Shown here: positions 13,231 to 24,501 of the stretch, in pieces
Layout of the letters: the number at the start of each line of letters is the position of its first letter
How positions within the stretch are numbered: the stretch's first letter is position 1
Assembly: GCA_036971615.1 (NCBI GenBank)
Contig: JAYKKR010000007.1
Span: 310,001-374,000 of the forward strand
DNA: 64,000 bases
Source of the DNA: Amyloporia xantha
Taxonomy: Eukaryota > Basidiomycota > Agaricomycetes > Polyporales > Adustoporiaceae
Direction of reading: 5' to 3'
The notes under the pieces: generated by a model
Database searches by the model: none
Seen by the model: the letters and a program-made list of their open reading frames with translations, nothing else
What the model was told of the DNA's origin: nothing
Translations under genes and position numbers: made by a program

Positions 13231-15344
13231 GATCGACTGTGGGCCCCGGATGATACGATAGCTGCCTTTGAAAATGACAGGTGTTTTTTGTTCCCCTGTT
13301 TTGTTTCCGCCCAGGACTGAACCTGGACGACTCAGGAGCTGTGAGTGGACAGATGACTTGGCGCGGGCGAAGTACTCAGCGAGGGCCTTATATAGATCGG
13401 TACAAGTTTGATACTCCTGCGTTGCATGTTGCAAGCGCGTGCCAGCAGTAGCGGTCTGCCGACTCGGGATAGGGGAGGGTGCCTGATTCAGAGGAGGCGC
13501 TGACTGAGCTATAGAGTTGGAACTTGGCTTCGCTGCATTGTTCTTGGCCCGGACCCATTGAAGGTTGACGGTGTCGATATACCATCCGTGCTCGATTGAT
13601 TGCTCGAGGTTGTCAGCGGGTTTCCGTTTACCCAAGACACTTGACCCCATGGCGGGGGATATGTGTGGCTGGGGTGTAGATGGCTCCGGCTTGTTCTGCT
13701 TCTCATTGCTATCGTTGTCATCGTCATGGTTGTCGGCGTCGTCTTCTTCGTAGTTTTCCTCCTCTTCTTCGCGATATAGTAGCCCAAGTTCAACAGCCTC
13801 TTTAGCTGCAATAGATGACACTGTCATTGACGGCGGTTGGCGCATGTAACGATAGAGTGTTACTTTCTCACCATCTGTGGTCTTCTCATTAGTGCCACGT
13901 TCAGCAATCGACGTCATCAGATCTTGGGTGATGATGTTCTCCTTTCGCCGCGTGATTGTGGGTGGCTCTCTCCTCGCTGATGCGATTTCAGGCGATTTGT
14001 TTTCTGTTTTGGAGAACACAGTCACTTTGCTACCGGCAGTAGTTTCCGCTGCAATGGTGGTCTCAGCACGTGATGTGAACGTGTTATGTATGCTCATACC
14101 TGTTTTCGGTTTGTTTTTGCTGCCCTTTGGTCGTCCTCGCCTCTTCCCTGGCACAGCGAAGGAACCTGGTTCATATTTAAGCGGTAACACAGCAGCTGGT
14201 TTGGGCAATCAGTTTTCTGTTTTGGAGAGCACCGCCACTGTCCTACCGGCAGTAGTCCCGACTGCAATGGTGCTCTCAGCATGTGGTGTGAACATGTTAT
14301 CTATGCTCGTACCTGTTTTCGGTTTGTTTTTGCTGCCCTTTGGTCGTCCCCGTCTCTTCCCTGGCACAGTAAAGTAGCTTGGTTCGTGTTTGAGTGGCGA
14401 TGCAGTAGCTGGTGATTACACGTTCAGTAAGACACTGTTAGATACAGATTTTGTGGAAGAGAGGTGTTCAAGGTCCACACACCGTTTGGATGCGAATTAA
14501 CCTCAGCTGCGACGTTTCTCAGCGTCTGGTGCAGTCCATATGCAGGGCCATGAAGGTCGGAGGCTTCTTCCAGCGCTGTAGTATCTTCATTATACGTGGC
14601 TTGTTCAGAGTCTGAATTGAAAAGTGTAGTACTTTGGAAGCTATTGGGCTTTCGAGGTGTCGCCATAGAAAGAGGATGCTTGCGCGGACGTCCTCTCGGT
14701 CGTTTGACAGACACAGCCTGTCCGTTCTGGACGGTAGCTCGGCCTGCTTGGAAAGTAGTGTTCGATCGAGCCAAGGAATAGGCATTGTCGATTACATTTG
14801 CTTCGAAGGATTCCAGACTGGGGGTATCGGGAACGACGCTGTGGGCAATCGGAGTCCCAATGAAGAGAGATGTTGCAGCAGAGACCTCGGAGCAGCGCGA
14901 TTGAGCAGTAGTGACATAGCGATTAGACTCTACTGTGGACGTCTTCGAGCGAGACGTAGCTGGTTGAAGATTTTCTTGTCTGAACGTCGACTGTGACTTG
15001 AATATCGGTGCGGAAACGGCAGTCTTAAAGCGGCTGTGGTGATCGGCGATGGGCGGATGTAGCGATGGTGGTGATGTGCGGATAGGGACGACGACCTTTT
15101 CGAATGGTTCTTGGTATAGTGTGTCAATTTCGTGGTCATCTTCCGCTGCAGATGCCTCCGGGTTGGATACATCGGGATGTGTTTGGTGTGCACGCGGGCG
15201 GCTTGAGATTGGCTGCTTTCCAAATGTCTTAACAAACCTGCTGTTTGGATTAAAAGATCCGATGAAACCAGCCGAATTGCGTCCTGGTGCAGCCTTTGGT
15301 CGATTAGAGAGTCTTTCTGGGGAGGGAGCGTCTTCAGACTCCAT
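13144..15344 (-). CDS. AT-hook protein, interrupted by an in-frame stop
   Basis: DNA-binding protein with at least three AT-hook motifs, which bind the minor groove of A/T-rich DNA. The first exon (15344-14483) encodes a Ser/Pro-rich region with KRPRGRPRKHP. An intron (14409-14482) leads to two near-identical tandem units, each with GKRRGRPKGSKNKPKTG. An acidic run (about 13800-13720), more low-complexity sequence and the conserved C-terminus EEMVWGSRVPMQYASHSV follow. A TGA at 14209-14211 sits exactly between the two duplicated units, in frame. Unless it is spliced out, the protein ends after the second AT-hook and the rest is untranslated. No better splice was found. The start at 15344 (MESEDAPSPER) fits better than the upstream in-frame start at 15440. 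Target sites and role are unknown; nuclear location is inferred from the AT-hooks. Confidence 0.72.
13998..14423 (-). repeat. 213-bp tandem duplication carrying an AT-hook
   Basis: Two head-to-tail units, about 13998-14210 and 14211-14423, match with a constant offset of 213 bp (for example the segment at 14101 recurs at 14314). Each encodes a full AT-hook plus its flanking Thr/Ala-rich linker. Because 213 is a multiple of three, the duplication itself keeps frame. Confidence 0.9.
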
Positions 15345-15744
15345 TATCAATTTGTGCGATCTATTGATGCTGAGTACGCAAATTGAGGGTGTCAAAATAG
15401 ACATGGCTTGCATAGTTACATACCAATGTTGTCGAGACATACAAGTTCTCTACCAACGAGACAGCGACGCGTCCGTTCTGGAATACGTAGGCTTAGACAC
15501 GACAAGATTTCTCACTAGAATAGCGATCTTACGCGGTAAGGAAGCCTCGACGCAGATTGAAAGGCTTAGTTAGTATATAACAGTTACGCGAAGTTCAGAA
15601 TGTGTTTGCGACCAGGCAGAGTGGTAAACTGTGTACATCCTGTTGTAGGATGCTGACAGTTGGCAATGTTAGCTACTGGCGGCCGTGCTATCGCGGTCAT
15701 GTGAAAATCATGTGACCTACTGCGACTTGTCATGTGGTCCGTGA

Positions 15745-15862
15745 GTGTGTCATTGCAGGTTGCAGGGGAAATGGTCTGGGGCAGTCGGGTTCCCATGCAG
15801 TACGGGTCTCACTCTGTTTGAGACACCAGATGCCGATACATCTCATATGAAACTTGACTTAG
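15745..15862 (+). repeat. Inverted duplicate, copy B (fragment of AT-hook gene end)
   Basis: On the plus strand this encodes EMVWGSRVPMQYGSHSV followed by the same TGA stop, then the same downstream sequence ending in tcatatgaaactt. There is no upstream ORF of the AT-hook type here, so it is a fragment rather than a second gene. Together with copy A it brackets the AT-hook gene in inverted orientation. Confidence 0.8.
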
Positions 15863-17057
15863 ACTCTTCCGGGTCTGCCGGGTCCCTCACAGACGCCTTG
15901 AGTCTCGCGCGATTCCTCCATATTTCGTGCGAGTACGGACTCAACCAGATATTGTGAATTGTGTTAGGGCAGAGTTTGCATCGGAGCAGGTAATGAACGA
16001 CATTTCGGGAGGGTACGACCGTGATGTACATTTTGCGGTCGGCGTCACTGCATACATAAGATCATAATGACACTGCAGATTGCTGTGTAATCATAATGGA
16101 GGACTCGAGGAACAGGTACGATGCTGCTGGCCAAACTCATGTTGCCAACGATCTCCTGCACATCCACCACAGGTTGTATCATCTTGCGGACGATCGTTCT
16201 GTCAAAGAACAAGACACGGGTAGCGGATGTGACATAAGAGGACGATACGGGAGTATTGGTCGAAGTTCACGTAGAGTTGTTGCAGCCTGGTTTAACCTGG
16301 TGCGAGGCGGTAATGAAAATGAGGCAGTACATCGTTAATATACCATGGTGGGGCTGAGTTGCATCGCAGTTCGCTTACAGGCAACGACGGCAGAGCGAAG
16401 GTGCATCTGGAATTCATGATGATAGTACGGACTTAGGTCCAACAGTTGGAGTTCGCCGGTAAGTAATGCTCTCTTACCCTGTGGTGTACGTTCTGAGCTC
16501 CGCTGCAGTATACGGTCATAGAAGACATTGTGGGTGGTTGTAGGAGCAGAACATGCAGTCGGAGGTCTCCATGCATACCTTTTACCCACTGCCAAGGCCC
16601 AATCTGCAAACGAAAGCCTAAGGCATGATGAGCGTCGTAAACGTTATATTCGAGATAAAACAACACTTAATTTATGGTCTTCTCATCTTATACAGCCCGC
16701 CCGTGGTTATTCGGACTATGATAATTCGTCGAATGATTTTAGGGCTTTGGCCACGATGTAAGTCCTGCCGTGCTCTTGCCGAACATGGGCTTGAGCTTGC
16801 GGCTACCGTCCATGAACCGTTTAACCGTCTCTTCAGTGACCTGAGCTCTCTGTTATTACAAGAGCTATCAGCAATGATGCAAGCAGTGGAGGGACTGAGA
16901 ACGAACACCTTGGAAGTCCTTTACGAACTGCTGTAGGCGTCGGATGTACATCGCCTTGAGTTGTCCTGTCAGCAAGCGACTCGGACCTGCGCGGTATTCC
17001 TACATGACTAACGAATCAGTTCTCCACAAGCTTAGATATTCAATGGAAACATTACGG
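15863..17057. other. No recognised gene
   Basis: Short overlapping ORFs occur on both strands (for example 16625-16936 plus), none with a motif or convincing splice structure. The right end may contain decayed C-terminal codons of the neighbouring TrpRS pseudogene. Confidence 0.5.
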
Positions 17058-18440
17058 ACCTCTCCCAAATTCACTCGTTCTTCATCATCGTCCATGAAGA
17101 AGCCCAGATACTGATAAGCAACATCGACATCGGCAGTCTCGCCCAATCGTCTATGCTCGTCAACGCGCTAATCCATGCTTCTCAATTTTATTCTTGACCT
17201 GGGACGAAGTATCGGTCATATAGATACTCCAGTTGCAGTTCGACGTGCTCATATTTGTTTGCGAGCCCTGCGGCGCGGGGAAGAACTTGGAGTACAGGGT
17301 GTGTGGCTTAGGGTAATTGAGCTTCACGGCGACGTCGCGCGTGAGACGGATGTACGGGTCGTGGTCGATCGTGCATGGGATGAGACACCGGATGTTGGAA
17401 ACGGTGGCGAATATTTGCGGGAGAGAATATGAGAACGAGGTGGTTGCTTGAATAGCGGCGAAGTGGATATTCCCGATGCTATCGTTGAGGGTATGTATGA
17501 TATATGTACAGACAAAGAGCACAGTGCAGACGCATACCAGTCGTTGCAGTCAAACGTAGCTTCGGCTTGATTGATTGTGACTTGTCGGGAGATTTTGGTG
17601 AAATTGCGATAGAACGCCCCACTGACAGAGTCGTAGCCGCTGAAAATGAACGTTTTCTCGAGTTTGAAGCCGACAGCAATGACGTCGCATACGTATTGAT
17701 TTGAGAACTCGTACGTGTGCTCGTGCTTGAGCTCATGCTTGAAGAGAAACTGTTCGTTGTCTACCAACCGTCAGTAGACTAAGAGGTAAATGCCGTCGCG
17801 TAACTGACCAGTGAGCTGGACGACTAATGGGACGTTGAAGACATCCTGCAAACATCTGCAGCATCGTCAATTCCTCGTTGCGTGTGTGAAGCATAATGGA
17901 CGTACTTTGTGGAGACGAAGGGATCTATGTGTCCGAAGTGCATGCTGTCACCGATCGGGTTTCGTGTGATATACAAGAAGAAAGGTTTTCCCTGTTCACA
18001 GTGGTCTAGGATCTGGTCAAAGTCACTGTACAACATCATTAGACTCACACTCATGCTACCTCGAAGCCGGGGCATGCACCCACCGATGAGAGAAGAACAT
18101 CCTCCTTCGTAAATAGACTTGTCGACGGTGACCAGTCAATCGCTCAAATCGCTCAAGAACTGTCTCATCTACCGTTCACGTGCCGAGTCGACCTACAAGC
18201 TTGTCATAGTCGATCGCCAGTTGCTTGCCGTCCATCGACACCGATCGCTGAACATCCTAGCGGGTGACAACCTGTTCATGTGCGTCCGATGCAGCGGCGG
18301 TCTTCCCGGTAGGTGTTGGATGTGTTACAGCAGGGTCCGTCGACTCCTGCGATGGGACAGACTCAGAGGACGGTGAGACATGAGAACTATACGAATATAA
18401 TGAGTCGTCTGCATGGCTGAGGAGACTAGTGCGACTCACT
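17058..18440 (-). pseudogene. WRS1: Cytoplasmic tryptophanyl-tRNA synthetase pseudogene
   Basis: Clear remains of eukaryotic TrpRS (class Ic, charges tRNA-Trp). From the N-terminal side: EQVVT, then a stop where the conserved Trp of the PWNV region is expected (TAG, 18257-18259); DGKQLAIDYDKLV; a second stop (TGA, 18176-18178); VLERFERLTGHR; a frameshift near 18120; MFFSHR; an intron; DFDQILDHCEQGKPFFLY; and the ATP-binding HIGH-like motif as HFGH with one residue missing after it. It continues with VFNVPLVVQLTDNEQFLFKHEL and SRQVTINQAEATF. The KMSAS loop has become NMSTS (about 17241-17255), losing the lysine that helps bind ATP. After KHGLAR the frame is lost (TGA at 17160-17162), and VDVAYQYLGFF appears in another frame. 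Several old splice sites are still intact. Two nonsense codons, at least two frameshifts and a ruined signature loop make this a dead copy. A functional copy must exist elsewhere. Confidence 0.9.
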
Positions 18441-18975
18441 CCACCAAAAAGGTTTCACCTAGTGCAGAGGCGACCTTGTCTACCAATCCGTCAAGACTTT
18501 ATCAGGCACGGCGAGAGGAAGACCAGAACTCATGGCTCGAGTGCAAATCCTTGTATACGAAGAGGTTGTACTCAGGGTGCTGGTTATGATTGCTTCTCTT
18601 ACTGGGAAGTTGGAGTCAATAGCAGAAGCGCGAATCCGATTATATCAGGTTTGAGCGATCAAACCGTCTCAATCGAGCACTGCTTAACATCGTAATCAAT
18701 TTTACAAGTAAAGAAAATCAAGAACCGCTTGGTTTATTTGATACAATGCTACCGGCGTAATAAACATATATGTACGGGTTAGGGGAGATTTCATACTAGG
18801 CATATAAGGGAGTGAAAAGGCCGATGTCAGCGTCATAGAAGGTCCGGTATTTTCTACACCCACACTCATCACAGCAACCACCGAAAAATCCGTGTTGCTC
18901 CTCGCCACTCGGCAACTATACCACAAAGAATACGAGTAGAGAGAACGACAAAGGCACATGATAGCGATGCGGAAA
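18441..18975. other. Spacer between the TrpRS and TBP pseudogenes
   Basis: About 0.5 kb with no coding signal. Both neighbours are on the minus strand, so this holds the former TBP 3' flank and TrpRS promoter. Confidence 0.6.
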
Positions 18976-19506
18976 TCATGGTTTCCGAAATTCGCACAGC
19001 ACTGTGTCTATCGTGTCGACTGCGGTGTTCTGAAACTTGAACTCAGAAAACTTGGTGTCGAAGCCAACTTTCTGTACGATTCGCGCGTATTTGCGCGACG
19101 CGAGCCGCGAGTTGTCCTGGCTCTTTGCACCGGTAACGACCATCTTTTCGGAGGCGAATATGAACACGGTCGTCTTGGGATCGCGGATACGCATGATCGC
19201 CGCCGCGAGACGCTACAAAAAGTGCGATTTGGAGGGAAGTCTGATATTCGCACAGTTAGGAGCGAACGATACAAAACTTGGGGTTATACTCGGTGTTCCA
19301 TGCGTAAAGGACGATCGTCTTTACGTCGGACCGTCAGTCGAAGTCAACCGTCGCGACGATGTTTTGCAGTGTCAGGATGATGCCCTTAACGGCGGTGATG
19401 TGCTGCTGCCCGAGGGTGAGCGGCGTCGGCATTGCGGGCACGGCAGTGGGAGCAGGCGTCGATGTGCCAGCTAGCAGCGCCGGTTGACTCCTGCCGACCA
19501 ACCTCT
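18976..19506 (-). pseudogene. TBP1: TATA-binding protein pseudogene lacking the second lobe
   Basis: TBP nucleates TFIID and other initiation complexes on promoters. The N-terminal tail (TPAPTAVPAMPTPLT) and the start of the saddle (QQHITAVKGIILTLQNIVAT) are recognisable. The expected VNLDCRLD segment reads VDFD-stop-RSD, with TGA at 19334-19336. The conserved intron after NPK (about 19207-19275) has lost a usable donor. After it, [39 protein letters not shown] and [12 protein letters not shown] complete lobe one. The sequence then jumps to [16 protein letters not shown], which is the very end of lobe two. About 70-75 residues, nearly the entire second direct repeat, are therefore missing at about 19022-19030. 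A real TBP needs both lobes to form the DNA saddle. A stop, a broken splice site and a large deletion mark a non-functional copy. Confidence 0.93.
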
Positions 19507-19729
19507 AGAATGCATGCACTCAGATCAACATGTTCTAAAGGGCTTGTACGATGGGTGTATTGGTATGGCAATTGAGGGAAAGAAAAAGATAAGTACGAGC
19601 ATATGAGGTTTAAGTACAACGCAACTTCAAGAGAAGTTCTGAATGGACTCGGAGACTGATACAAGTGTGTATTCACTCTTTAACGGTAATCAAGGTATAT
19701 GGGGCGTTGAAAGAAGTATTCATCTACAT
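19507..19729. other. Short intergenic stretch
   Basis: Possible remnant of upstream TBP exons; an acceptor-like tctag lies at about 19506. Nothing else is supportable. Confidence 0.5.
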
Positions 19730-21737
19730 CTAATTTGTCCAATTGTCTTCGACAATCTGCTTCTCTTGTCCAATCAGCGTCGCATGGCTTGCAGGATCAC
19801 CGACTGCGCTGCCTAGAAATGCAAGCTTGTCATGAAGTTTGAAGCCTGATGTACCCCTTATTATCGACCAGTGCCAACGTACTGGAGTCGCTGTTGTGAA
19901 TGGGTTAGTCGGATACCATATTACCTCCTTTAAAGATGTGCATTTGTCCCCAAGTTCTTGAATCGAAATAGCCACTGCAGGCCGGTGTAAGGTCTCCCAT
20001 GCCCGTAGGAGTATATGCTCCTCCACTCCTTGTCGTGCGCATCATGTAAACGAATACTTAGTGTTTGTAACGGGTATGAGAAAAGTTACTCCATACCTTG
20101 TGTGCTAAAGTCGATGTTGGGATCGACGATGTTATCCAACGCTTTGTAAATTGATTCCATAGCCTCGGGTCCGACCGTGGTGCGTAGAAAATCCAGTGGC
20201 AGCGGTTGTCCGCTGTGGTATTGAGTAGTGGCGTGCGACTGCCATACAGGTGGAATGACAGAGTGTATGATTGATACATCTGCTATGGGAATGGTGGGAG
20301 TATCAGAAAGGGTCGTTCCCCATTTCCAATTTTCCGGTATAATCCACGACAGTGTCAGCTTTTGGAGATGCGTCCAGTTTTGGACCCGCAACGTGATGGC
20401 ACTCTGTACACCAATCATAAGCTTTTGACAATTTACAAAATGGACGATACGAACAATGAGAGACCGGAACGTTTTCTCTGTATGCATCCCTTTGTACATG
20501 AGGTCGAGTTCTCGAACCGCAGGCATCAACCGATGAAGATCGAAGAATGCCGGAATATCTGCTGACAGTACACCATTGTGCTCGTCGATAATGGGTAGAG
20601 AGATTGATGTGACATCGTATCTGTGGGCAACAGTGTCGTCCACGTCGTCGATGAGTGTTCTCTGGAACGCAAAAGCTGAGAATAGAAAAACATGTTCTAC
20701 GTCGGTCAAACCTCTGTGGCTGAAGAGGGGGTCGTCTAGAGTCGATCTGCGTATGGAAGGGTTATGATGCCAAACGCCTGACCCGTGTGCAAGCTTTAGA
20801 AGAGAGCAAAAAGAGAGCGGCGCTGTATTGTGCGAGAAGGTGACGTTCACTTCTTGTAATGAGGTGTGTGCATCGATGAAGGCGTACACTAGCGACGGTG
20901 GCGCCGGTGTGCTTTGTAAACTCAGCACCTGTAAGAGAGGACAGTGGATGGTGTCTGAGATACGCTCCCACCAAGATATGGGCTGTGAATCTGAAATGGA
21001 CAATGTTTTAAGCGAGGTATAGATTTGTACGGTTGTTTGATTCCATTGTTCTCGTTGCGGACGTCCTGTTACAAATAGTCGCAGGGTCTTGACGTTTGGC
21101 CAGAAGGATAAATTCGGGAAATCGCATTGACCGTCCCAAAAGAACGTCATGTCTTCGAGCTCGACGCATGATGTTAGACATAGAAGTTGTTCTGTATCTA
21201 CAACAGAGTCTGCGATTGTGATTGACCGCAATCGCGTGAACGGAGCTTGTATGGTTCTCTGCAGTGTTCCGTAACATGGGTACGGCCGGGTGCGGGGTCG
21301 GAAACCACTGAGTCCAGTACGAAGGTGCCTGACGGGTTAGTGAGTTCCGCATTAACAAGGCACAGTATATAGGAAAGTGTGAGGAGAACGGTTGCTTACC
21401 GCACAAGTTCTGCATATTGCTGTCCCTCAGTTGTGAAGTACTGGAACGTGTCGATCATGTCTCGTGTGGTAGTGCAGGAAAACTTCTCGTAAGCAAATGG
21501 TAGTGCAGTCGCTCGAACTCTTCGACAAACACTGAGAAGGACACGCGCTGCATGTGACCCATAACCGAATGTCCCTCGCTGTTCGCTGACTACCAATTTG
21601 ACAATTGCCGTCAGGACCTCTTCGGGCAATGTGATAAGCAGCGAGCATGCTGATGTATTGGCATAGACTGTGTTCCTATGTGTTGAGGGAGACGGGAGTG
21701 CAAGTGGCGACAACGGAAGAACCTTTGAAATAGACAT
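19730..21737 (-). CDS. F-box protein with C-terminal repeat-like region
   Basis: Predicted 615-residue protein. Exons are 21737-21400, 21307-20097 and 20028-19730, which join in phase and sum to a multiple of three; introns are 92 and 68 bp. An F-box lies near residues 33-75 (LLITLPEEVLTAIVKLVVSE, then LLSVCRRVRATALP). The long remainder has periodic leucines (FWPNVKTLRLF, LQVLSLQS, VRELDLMYK, LQKLTLSW), as in agaric F-box proteins with degenerate leucine-rich repeats. Probable role: substrate receptor of an SCF ubiquitin ligase; substrate unknown. The ATG at 21737 is the first in frame. No lesion is seen. Confidence 0.75.
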
Positions 21738-23793
21738 CTCTCTATGCTGACCAAGGTTACTATGGGATGAAGACGTACTGGACTAGACACAGTAGACAAG
21801 CGCACTAGCGATCCATTGTCTTGGGAAGACAGACGATCTTGAATGACAACGGTTGTATTGCATCCCGCAATAGCGAGAATAGCGGCCACTGTCCCTTTTG
21901 CCAAGGTTATTGTGAGTGTTACGGATTGTAACGATGGAAAGGATTGTAGGGTGCGAATGCGTGTGACATCTGGTCACACCACAATGCGTCTCATCAATCT
22001 TGCGCCCTTCTCATTTAGAAAAGACAACAACTTACTTCTTTGGGGGCAACGTCGAGCCCATAGTAATGCGTTACGCCAATGATGAACAGTCCATGTTACC
22101 AGCCTGCTTTGCTCCGTACCTGTCTCGTTTCTGGGCGAGAACTAGAAACATATATATATATATATCTATTAGTGAGTGAAAGCCGAATGGTACGTTAAAA
22201 AATATGCATCCCAAGATGCGGTGGGATGGGACAATGTGAGCTTATCATCCCGGAGGATATTGTAGTCCTGGAGGATACAATACATTTATATATTGACGAA
22301 CCATATCACTTACCAGTATCCCCATGGGCTGCCTTCGACTCAACGTGGGCGTCTGTCCTGTATTCGGCAATTGCCGACGGTCATCACGTTGACCAGCATC
22401 GCTTCGATTGATTGCGATGCCAAGGTCTGCAATTAAGCTGTGCATGGTTTTCAATTGACTTTCAGTGCTCGCTGTTAATTAGATTGACTTAGATGTGGAT
22501 ATTGCATTTGTTATGCCAATGGTATGCGTACTCATAATGGATGAAATAGGGGAGAAAGAGAACTGATTGTTAAACTGAGACAGAGAATAGGTACAATGTA
22601 ATAGAGGCAATGCGGGGTGGATCTGGAAGACTGTCGACAAAGGAGTGGTGGACTTGAAGGCTGTATATAACGGCCTTTTGGAAGTCGCTAATCATGCTTC
22701 CCAGCATCGTGGCATCACATTCTTGCCGTTTGTGTCATCTTGGACTTCTGGTCAGAACATCCCAATTTTATTCAATTGATTAGAATTCAACGTGACATAC
22801 ATCTAGACATGATGCGATCAAACCGGGCCTGCCTAATATAAACAACAATACAGGTTGAATATGTCAGAGACGTCTACCACACTATTATAAAATTCATAAT
22901 AGTGTGATATGACCCTTCTGACATGTATCATCTTGGCATTACTGGCCTCTGAATCATTAGTATGAGTCGTGTAAAATTTAATTTAATTTGCTATTTGTCA
23001 GTCCGGGAAATTTTGATGCATGTGTTTACTCGGATAAGAACATCTGTAGAGGAAGATTGATGGTGTTAGATATATAACACTCTGATCGATGACATTGCTC
23101 GTCGTTACCTGACCATCCCGGTCCCACAGACCCAAAATAAGACTAATCAATAACGGTAACTTCCGGTGCAGAACATTCCAGCCTACATGTATTTTGGCGG
23201 TGGGTCTTGTAGTGACATATTATGAAGCAGGGCCATGGCATTGTCGATGACCTGAGATCCTGATGCATTTCACCGTCATATCACACAGTATGGTGTAGGT
23301 CGCAATGGTGCCAGTGCCAGTCACTTGTTGACAGACACCTATTGATATCTACATCAACTGTATGTTATGATGGATGAACAGCATGAGATACAGCTGACTC
23401 TTTTCACTGGATGTATTCTACTAAGAATATTTGTAGGCATTTTCATCCAATTTTTCTATCCATTGTCATTGATTTTTTATGCTTGTTTCATATAATATCC
23501 CTGAAATCCAAATGATATGATTAGTGGTTGTAATGTGCGGAAATCAGCATAGTATCTTATCTTGGTCTGCTTTTTGAGGCAGCTATACTTTGTTTAGACT
23601 AGTACCAGTCGGAATGTTGCGCTTTGATCAGTCTCAGCTCAGTCATATGAAATGGAGTAATTGATCGGTCTTTTTTAATGGGTGTTCTAGCTCGGTCTAG
23701 CTTTTACGCAGTCACTTACAGGGAGTATTTCAATTGAGCGACTGATGCAGCTTTCATGGTGACACCCCTCTTCTGTTATCTCTCTGCTGAACG
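21738..23793. other. A+T-rich intergenic region with simple repeats
   Basis: No gene is supportable. It contains an (AT)8 microsatellite at 22150-22165 and a perfect hairpin at 22878-22906. From about 22450 to 23750 stops are dense in all frames. Confidence 0.6.
22878..22906. repeat. Perfect 11-bp inverted repeat (hairpin)
   Basis: Arms cacactattat and ataatagtgtg are separated by 7 bases. It lies in gene-free, A+T-rich DNA, far from any coding end. It could be a mobile-element terminus or a chance palindrome. Confidence 0.8.
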
Positions 23794-24501
23794 ATGGCAA
23801 CCTATTCAGACACCAGTCAGCAGGCATATCGAGCAGAGACTGTCTCGTTGCACCCTCACTCTACGTGTCCGCACTATGATGGTCCTCCATTACAAAACTC
23901 AGACATCGTCATCACAGCAGACCTTTACAGGTGTCAAGACGTTCTTTATGTCGGTCGTCTCGCAAAAGGAGAGTCTGGCGACCCATCACTCTGGCTAGTC
24001 AACCAGGAGCCTGGATGTATCGTGAAACGCGGTATGGTGTTTGATCTAGTATCGACGAAGAAGAACAGGTTGAAGTTCTCCGGACGTGTCGCGGGTATAT
24101 GGGTGCTAGAGAAGAGGGTAATAGTGTTCTGGATGGAGGGGGTGGATCAGAAAAAGGCATACCTTGCTGTTCCTTTACATTGGACGAGCTTGGACGGTCT
24201 TGATCTGCTGCGATATTACTTCAAGTATCCATGGCTCCCAGAAACCATCGTACCGATGTCACAGGTCCAAGTCCTTCTTGCCGATAGGTCGCGTCGCGAG
24301 CTGGTTTGGAGACAGTCTGAGTCAGTATTGGACTGCGAGTCATCTCTTCCTTTGCCATGTCGGTGTCCTTCGCCGACGTTGACTGATCGTAATCCCTACC
24401 ATCGGCCTCCGACGGACTTTGACTCCGAGGAAGAAAATGTTTGTGGCGGAGGTTCTTCGGTAAGTTCAACGAGTCTGTTCACTTTTCATGATACGGACTG
24501 A
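23794..24501 (+). CDS. Hypothetical protein, 235 residues, intronless
   Basis: Open frame from ATG at 23794 to TGA. Composition looks like a soluble globular domain (residues about 30-160, with repeated hydrophobic-charged alternation such as RVAGIWVLEKRVIVFWMEG) followed by a Ser/Pro-rich tail with an acidic patch (DFDSEEENV). There is no signal peptide, transmembrane segment or recognisable motif. A GT donor-like site inside the tail means the true C-terminus could differ. I do not recognise the family. Confidence 0.5.
   Translation: MATYSDTSQQAYRAETVSLHPHSTCPHYDGPPLQNSDIVITADLYRCQDVLYVGRLAKGESGDPSLWLVNQEPGCIVKRGMVFDLVSTKKNRLKFSGRVAGIWVLEKRVIVFWMEGVDQKKAYLAVPLHWTSLDGLDLLRYYFKYPWLPETIVPMSQVQVLLADRSRRELVWRQSESVLDCESSLPLPCRCPSPTLTDRNPYHRPPTDFDSEEENVCGGGSSVSSTSLFTFHDTD

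Noticed and set aside
17175..17432. Plus-strand ORF in the TrpRS region
   Set aside because: Antisense of the conserved TrpRS exon.
18958..19474. Plus-strand ORFs overlapping the TBP region
   Set aside because: The minus strand encodes unmistakable TBP blocks; the plus frames are shadows.
17058..19506. Processed retrocopies of WRS1 and TBP
   Set aside because: Recognisable introns remain in both, so they arose from genomic DNA.
17058..19506. Repeat-induced point mutation as the cause of decay
   Set aside because: Some stops fit C-to-T or G-to-A changes, but others are transversions or indels and the region is not strongly A+T-shifted.
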